Shown here: piece after piece, positions 7,877 through 11,794 of the stretch
Numbering within the stretch: the first letter of the stretch is position 1
Layout of the letters: each line of letters begins with the position of its first letter
Origin: CAYUAI01 sp964442745
GTDB taxonomy: Bacteria; Pseudomonadota; Gammaproteobacteria; S012-40
Length of the DNA: 11,794 bases
Assembly (NCBI GenBank): GCA_964442745.1
Contig: CAYUAI010000110.1
Location: forward strand, 1-11,794
Direction: 5' to 3'
Program-made: the position numbers and the translations under genes
Notes under the pieces: generated by a model
Databases searched by the model: none
What the model saw: the letters and a program-made list of their open reading frames with translations, nothing else
What the model was told of the DNA's origin: nothing

Positions 7877-9052
7877 TTATTTGCTTAAAACCGGTAAACG
7901 AATGATGAAATCGCTACCCTCATTTGAACTTGATTCCAACCAAATACAGCCACCATGGGATTGAATAACTGCTCTTGCTACAGCAAGACCTAAGCCGGTT
8001 CCTTGAGAACGAGTGGTAAAAAATGGTTCAAATAATCGCCCTTTTATTTCTTTGGCAATACCGGGGCCATTATCTTTAATTGAGATATCTACGGTAGGTT
8101 TTGCTTGGGAAGGATAAGCACAATGACAATTTATCTCTATAGCAACACCATTAGCACATGCTTCAATCGCATTATTGATTAGATTTTGCATAACACTTAA
8201 TAGCGCATCTTTATTTGCCAACAATATCACATTAATGGCAATATTTTTAACACAAAGATGAGCGCTGGCTTGCTCTAAATGCGGTTCCATCATGTGACGT
8301 AAATCATCAATAAGAACAGAAAGTGAAACAGAACTACGTTGAGTGACCACACCTTGACGAGTAAAGCTTAGCATATCATCAATTACATTTTCTAAATGAC
8401 GTAAACGTGCTAATGCTTTATCAGCAAACCGTTGCCGATCTAACTCCGGTAAATTTTTTTTCTGCAAACTTGAAACATAAAGCAAAGCCGACGCCAAAGG
8501 AGTTCTTACTTGATGAGCAATTTTTGCGGCGATTTCCCCCATGGCCGATAATCGCTTATACCGCTCGAGTGTCGTCTGAAGTACCCTAGCCTCAGTTACA
8601 TCAGCTAATAGAATAATCTGGCCAGGGTCTTTTCCCAATGGGCAGGTAGAAATGGATGCAATTCGACCACCAACTAAGGTAGCTTCTGTACCACTAATTG
8701 AATTTTCTTGAATGGCAGTCGTGATGATATCACGCCATAGTTTACCAACCAATGGAATATTTAATAATTCCATTGCCACTGGATTTGCTTCTTGGACAAT
8801 CCCTGCGCCATCAATCACAATGACACCTGCTGGCAGCGCAGCAAGCAGCAATGATAGACGTTGAGTTAATCGATCTTTTTCATAGGAATGATGCTCTCGC
8901 TCCCGTTTCGCTTCTTGGAGTTCATCATTAAGTTGTGCTATGCGTTTCTCTAAAACGGCATAGGCAGTTGATAACTGCTCAGTAAGATTGTTAAAATCTT
9001 CAAATTCGATTTTCGGCGTCAGGCCATCTTTGGTAGAGTGTACTGTTTCCAC
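7877..9052 (-). CDS. fleS: Flagellar sensor histidine kinase FleS
   Basis: FleS phosphorylates FleR in the flagellar transcription cascade. The 391-residue product has no membrane helix, so it is a cytoplasmic sensor. It shows a charged helical N-terminus (about 20-65, likely coiled coil) and a PAS domain at about 68-155 containing AALPAGVIVIDGAGIVQEANPVA. The HisKA dimerisation domain follows, with the phospho-acceptor His180 in MGEIAAKIAHQVRTPLASAL. The ATPase domain has N box MQNLINNAIEA (288-298), G1 DNGPGI (327-332), F box FEPFFTTR (341-348) and G2 GTGLGL (351-356). All catalytic motifs look intact. The start is GTG with a GGGAG ribosome binding site 7 bases upstream, and the next in-frame ATG lies inside the PAS domain. 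It is preceded by a candidate sigma-54 promoter and followed by fleR. Confidence 0.96.
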   Translation of the reverse strand: METVHSTKDGLTPKIEFEDFNNLTEQLSTAYAVLEKRIAQLNDELQEAKREREHHSYEKDRLTQRLSLLLAALPAGVIVIDGAGIVQEANPVAMELLNIPLVGKLWRDIITTAIQENSISGTEATLVGGRIASISTCPLGKDPGQIILLADVTEARVLQTTLERYKRLSAMGEIAAKIAHQVRTPLASALLYVSSLQKKNLPELDRQRFADKALARLRHLENVIDDMLSFTRQGVVTQRSSVSLSVLIDDLRHMMEPHLEQASAHLCVKNIAINVILLANKDALLSVMQNLINNAIEACANGVAIEINCHCAYPSQAKPTVDISIKDNGPGIAKEIKGRLFEPFFTTRSQGTGLGLAVARAVIQSHGGCIWLESSSNEGSDFIIRLPVLSK

Positions 9053-9059
9053 TGAGTTG

Positions 9060-9064
9060 CTCCC
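9060..9064 (-). promoter_or_regulatory. Ribosome binding site of fleS
   Basis: GGGAG on the minus strand, 7 bases before the GTG at 9052. It supports a GTG start for fleS, for which no suitable ATG exists nearby. Confidence 0.65.
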
Positions 9065-9097
9065 ACGCAGGCGAATTGATATCCAGCCTTAGAATAG

Positions 9098-9114
9098 GAG
9101 CAAAATCCATACCT
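9098..9114 (-). promoter_or_regulatory. Candidate sigma-54 promoter for fleSR
   Basis: The minus strand reads AGGTATGGATTTTGCTC. The invariant GG (9112-9113) and GC (9100-9101) are exactly 10 bases apart, as sigma-54 requires. The -12 part TTTGCT matches consensus fully. The -24 part AGGTATG matches TGGCACG at four of seven positions. Transcription would begin near 9089, about 37 bases before the fleS GTG. FleQ, encoded just upstream, is the known activator of fleSR in Pseudomonas, so the position makes biological sense. No FleQ binding site was identified by eye. Confidence 0.6.
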
Positions 9115-9294
9115 TTAACCCTCACGCCTACCTCTTTCACAGCTGAGTAGGTGAAAATCACAACGAGATTTGATCTCACAATAATTTTCCTGAGTAAAGC
9201 GAATACTGGTTGTATTACTGAGCGAAGAAAAAGCATTATGAGATCAAGGATCAAGCAAGATCGATGTACTCAGACTCGAAATGTAGGTTTAAGC

Positions 9295-9308
9295 ACATAA
9301 TATTATGT
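9295..9308. repeat. 14-bp AT-only palindrome after fleQ
   Basis: ACATAATATTATGT is a perfect 14-base palindrome about 20 bases past the fleQ stop. It has no GC stem or T-run, so it is not a usual terminator. It may be a protein-binding site or a chance feature of AT-rich sequence. Confidence 0.4.
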
Positions 9309-9328
9309 AATATCTACCGGTAATCCTG

Positions 9329-10792
9329 TCAAATTCTTGGCATTTCAGACACACGTTGCAAGCCATATTTCCGAAGCTTTTCGACTAACGTAGTACGCCT
9401 CATTTTTAACCGCTTTGCCGCATGTGCAACCACTCCGTCCGCATCCTCTAATGCTTGTTTTATCAAATTATATTCTAACGTGCTCAAATGCTCTTTAAGG
9501 TCCAGCCCATCTCTTGGCAATCGAGTTGATAATTCTTGCTCCTCAAACATCAAACCCACCATTTCTGAAGATGTTATTTCTGTCGCTACGGAATCTGTTC
9601 CAAAAACTTTGCTTTCTGATCTAAATTTTTCAGGTAAATCACCAATATCAACCACACCATAAGGATACATGATAATCAGACGCTCGATGAGATTAGCTAA
9701 TTCTCTCACGTTTCCAGGCCACCGATATTGACAAAGCGCCATCACCGCTGCTGGCGTAAGCCGTACTGAACCTCGTTTTTCTGCTTCCATACGCGCAATA
9801 AGCTCGTTTACTAGTAGTGGAATATCATCGATCCGGTCCCGCAATGGCGGCATCTCAATAGGAAAAACATTTAGCCGATAAAATAGATCTTCACGAAATC
9901 TACCATCTTCAATTAAATTTTCAAGATCGCGATGCGTCGCTGCAACAATACGTACATTGGTGCGAATACTTTTATTGCTACCCACTCGCTCAAAGGTTCG
10001 CTCTTGCAGAACACGCAATAATTTCACTTGCATATGCAAGCTCATATCACCAATTTCATCAAGGAAAAGGGTGCCGCTTTCTGCCATTTCAAAACGACCT
10101 TGCCTAGCACTAATGGCTCCAGTGAAAGCACCTTTTTCGTGCCCAAATAGCTCACTTTCTAACAAATCGGGGGGAATCGCACCACAATTAACAGGCACAA
10201 ATGGTCTATTTCTACGCGTCGAGTTATAGTGTAAATTTCGAGCAACCACTTCCTTACCCGTACCAGATTCACCGAGAATAAGTACAGTGGCTTCAGAATC
10301 AGCCACTTGTCCCATCATATCACGCACCATGCGCACGCTACGACTGTTCCCCACTAAACTTCTGAACAGCTCGGGTGAACGCCCCTTCTGTGGTTTTACT
10401 TTACTTGCCCGATACACAATGGCCTGGTGAATTGCATCCGTCACTGCCATGTACTTAAGCGGCATATCTAATGTGGTAAAACTATCCTCTGTGATTTTTC
10501 TATCAATCTCTGACTGATCTTTGGGTAATTTTTTCGATTTTTCAATAAGTCGAATAACTGGCAACTCACTATCAAACTCCTTAATACCATTAAAGACCTT
10601 AGATAACATGTCGTCCGTTCCACATTCACCAAGCATAACAACACTAATGGTGTCTGTTTGAGTCAAGGTCTCTTTCCAATGCCGACAATCCGTTATTCGG
10701 CCTTCTTGATCAACAAAATCTAATATAGCCTTGTAGGTTTGCCGCTTCTGACTATCTTCTTCAACAACAAGTACAGTGGTTGCGGTAGACAT
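9329..10792 (-). CDS. fleQ: Flagellar master regulator FleQ
   Basis: FleQ is the sigma-54-dependent enhancer-binding protein at the top of the flagellar cascade in Pseudomonas-type bacteria, where it also controls biofilm genes in response to cyclic-di-GMP. The 487-residue product has a degenerate receiver-like domain (about 5-125): the strand that normally ends in the phosphorylated Asp reads VVMLGECG, so phosphorylation is unlikely. The AAA+ domain has Walker A GESGTGKE (174-181), GAFTGA (221-226) and Walker B TLFLDE (241-246). A Fis-type helix-turn-helix is at about 450-478 (VVAHAAKRLKMRRTTLVEKLRKYG). The cyclic-di-GMP residues known from P. aeruginosa FleQ are present: LFRS at 142-145 with Arg144, Arg185-Asn186 after Walker A, and Glu330/Arg334. 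The ATG has a strong GAGGGAG ribosome binding site. It is preceded by a long non-coding leader. Confidence 0.97.
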   Translation of the reverse strand: MSTATTVLVVEEDSQKRQTYKAILDFVDQEGRITDCRHWKETLTQTDTISVVMLGECGTDDMLSKVFNGIKEFDSELPVIRLIEKSKKLPKDQSEIDRKITEDSFTTLDMPLKYMAVTDAIHQAIVYRASKVKPQKGRSPELFRSLVGNSRSVRMVRDMMGQVADSEATVLILGESGTGKEVVARNLHYNSTRRNRPFVPVNCGAIPPDLLESELFGHEKGAFTGAISARQGRFEMAESGTLFLDEIGDMSLHMQVKLLRVLQERTFERVGSNKSIRTNVRIVAATHRDLENLIEDGRFREDLFYRLNVFPIEMPPLRDRIDDIPLLVNELIARMEAEKRGSVRLTPAAVMALCQYRWPGNVRELANLIERLIIMYPYGVVDIGDLPEKFRSESKVFGTDSVATEITSSEMVGLMFEEQELSTRLPRDGLDLKEHLSTLEYNLIKQALEDADGVVAHAAKRLKMRRTTLVEKLRKYGLQRVSEMPRI

Positions 10793-10796
10793 ATGA

Positions 10797-10803
10797 CTCC
10801 CTC
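10797..10803 (-). promoter_or_regulatory. Strong ribosome binding site of fleQ
   Basis: GAGGGAG on the minus strand, ending 4 bases before the fleQ ATG at 10792. It is the clearest Shine-Dalgarno sequence in the window and fixes the fleQ start. Confidence 0.7.
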
Positions 10804-11269
10804 ATGCTCTCAAATACAGCGATTTCAAAAAAACTAGATAATAAACGATTTAAAGTATAGCGAAACTTTGCCACCTTTTTTAGCACACAAAATATATAGA
10901 AAACATAATCTAATAAGGTGGCATAAAATTGACTCCATCCATTTATCAATGCAAACCTAAAACTTGGTACGAGACAAACAAAGGAAAACGATAAAAAAAC
11001 CAGCGAATTAAAATATATCCTTCTTCGACTCACTTCTCACCTATCGTCTATTGTGATGATCACACTCTATTGGTATAAATTTTAATTTTGTCCTTAATCA
11101 ATATTGTTAACAACTGTTCAGTAAATTATAGAAGGTATTTGGAGATTTTATAATCTAAAACGTCCTTGCAAATATCAATATTTAGTTAAGCATGCGATCT
11201 TAGCTATGTCAAAAAAGCGTCGCAAAATATTTTATTAAATCGCGTCACCGGTATCGAATAATATTTATA
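10804..11269 (-). promoter_or_regulatory. AT-rich fleQ leader and promoter region
   Basis: No convincing gene lies here. It should hold the fleQ promoter. Candidate sigma-70 elements on the minus strand are a TATACT -10-like hexamer at 10854-10859 without a good -35, and a perfect TTGACA at 11207-11212 followed 17 bases later by a poor -10 (TTAACT). I cannot choose between them. Several short palindromes are present: TGTGATGATCACA at 11052-11064, TTGTTAACAA at 11104-11113, and AAATATCAATATTT at 11170-11183. I saw no GG-N10-GC sigma-54 pattern on the minus strand. In Pseudomonas fleQ is sigma-70 dependent and repressed by the CRP homologue Vfr. Confidence 0.45.
11052..11064. repeat. TGTGA/TCACA palindrome in fleQ leader
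   Basis: TGTGATGATCACA is a perfect inverted repeat of six bases around one central base. The half-sites equal those of CRP/Vfr sites, but these need six bases between TGTGA and TCACA and here there are three. It is therefore not a standard CRP site. It lies about 260 bases before fleQ. Confidence 0.4.
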
Positions 11270-11299
11270 TAGATGAAAAAATGCATATTTTTTCATCTA
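11270..11299. terminator. Perfect 13-bp inverted repeat after fliT, possible terminator
   Basis: Arms TAGATGAAAAAAT and ATTTTTTCATCTA pair perfectly around a four-base loop. It lies about 80 bases after the fliT stop and before the fleQ leader, where the transcript of fliT and genes to its right should end. Each strand has a T-run, but inside the descending arm and not after it, and the stem is AT-rich. It could act as a terminator in both directions, or instead be an operator. The structure is certain; the function is inferred. Confidence 0.5.
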
Positions 11300-11378
11300 T
11301 TGCGACCAGGGCAAGCCGAGCAACAATCAATCAAATCAATCAGAAGTATAGAAGATAAAGAGAGGAATATGAAAGGAT

Positions 11379-11702
11379 TTATAAAAGTTCAGCATAGGCC
11401 TTGAGAGCACGTTGTGCGCAATTTATTGAACGCACATCTTCTCTCATTTGATTTTTACTTAGATTCACCATCTGAATAATTTCATGATGTATACACATTA
11501 TATTTTTTATCATTAAAGTAACTTGAGATAATTCATCATTGGATATTTCAATGGAAAAAAATTTTTTTAAGAGGGACTGCCGATTGTTCTCATTCTTAAT
11601 AACGGTATCCCAATCAGTCTGTTTTGCCATCGCGAGCATATCTTTGGTGATTAATAAAATTTGATCTATCAATTGTTGTCGATGAGACTCAATACTGTCC
11701 AT
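11379..11702 (-). CDS. fliT: FliT-like flagellar export chaperone
   Basis: FliT proteins are small cytoplasmic chaperones that bind the filament cap protein FliD and deliver it to the export gate. The 107-residue product is all-helical in appearance, highly charged, with no signal peptide or membrane segment. It contains DWDTVIKNENNRQSLLKKFF (about 30-49), where the Trp followed by an acidic/Asn-rich stretch and a hydrophobic-basic patch is typical of FliT. Overall conservation in this family is weak, so the call relies heavily on position: in Pseudomonas-type clusters a fliT-like gene lies between fliS and fleQ in this orientation. The ATG has no clear Shine-Dalgarno. The 92 bases to its right should lead into fliS, outside the window. 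Confidence 0.8.
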   Translation of the reverse strand: MDSIESHRQQLIDQILLITKDMLAMAKQTDWDTVIKNENNRQSLLKKFFSIEISNDELSQVTLMIKNIMCIHHEIIQMVNLSKNQMREDVRSINCAQRALKAYAELL

Positions 11703-11794
11703 AATTTAATATCATTATTTCGTAGATCAATAATCACTCAAGTACAATACTGTTTATTCATGCAACTTGACAGTTTAAAAATTCTCGATAGCTA

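Noticed and set aside
9000..9254. 84-codon open frame on the minus strand across the fleQ-fleS gap and the fleS start
   Set aside because: It overlaps fleS in another frame, covers the sigma-54 promoter, and resembles no known family.
10761..11033. 90-codon open frame on the minus strand before fleQ with a hydrophobic N-terminus
   Set aside because: It overlaps the fleQ start out of frame, starts with GTG without a ribosome site, and its Phe/Leu/Tyr-rich content is what AT-rich non-coding DNA gives.
11775..11794. Possible last codons of fliS at the right edge (AIENF then stop)
   Set aside because: Five codons are too few to recognise a protein, although fliS is expected there.

Overview
The window is almost entirely one flagellar locus, with every recognisable gene on the minus strand. 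Read in the direction of transcription (right to left) the order is fliT, fleQ, fleS, fleR, fliE, fliF, fliG, fliH, fliI, fliJ. This is the fliT-fleQ-fleSR-fliEFGHIJ arrangement known from Pseudomonas and other polarly flagellated Gammaproteobacteria. The base composition is AT-rich, the non-coding stretches strongly so. Together with the FleQ/FleSR type of control this fits a gammaproteobacterium, possibly of the Legionella/Coxiella side, but the species cannot be fixed from the sequence alone.

Right part (about 9050-11794): fliT encodes a small export chaperone. It is followed by a 586-base AT-rich gap holding a perfect 13-bp inverted repeat and several short palindromes, then fleQ, the master activator of flagellar genes. 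FleQ has a degenerate receiver domain but keeps the residues known to bind cyclic-di-GMP in Pseudomonas aeruginosa FleQ, at the same residue numbers. A 276-base gap between fleQ and fleS contains a good candidate sigma-54 promoter.

Middle part (6329-9052): fleS (soluble PAS-domain histidine kinase, GTG start) and fleR (sigma-54-dependent response regulator with an intact phospho-acceptor aspartate) form a two-component pair.

Left part (359-6284): fliE, fliF, fliG, fliH, fliI and fliJ encode the rod/MS-ring junction protein, the MS ring, the rotor/switch protein and the cytosolic ATPase complex of the export apparatus. Genes are close together, with start/stop overlaps at fliF-fliG and fliI-fliJ, as in one translationally coupled operon. 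The first 358 bases hold no recognisable gene, only a 9-bp tandem repeat at the very edge and a short hairpin.

The implied circuit is hierarchical: FleQ with sigma-54 turns on fleSR and early structural genes, FleSR drives later genes, and cyclic-di-GMP probably tunes FleQ. I found no phage, IS element, CRISPR array, tRNA or rRNA, and no clearly undescribed system. The most interesting points are regulatory: the conserved cyclic-di-GMP pocket, the sigma-54 site, the long palindrome-rich fleQ leader, and the edge tandem repeat.
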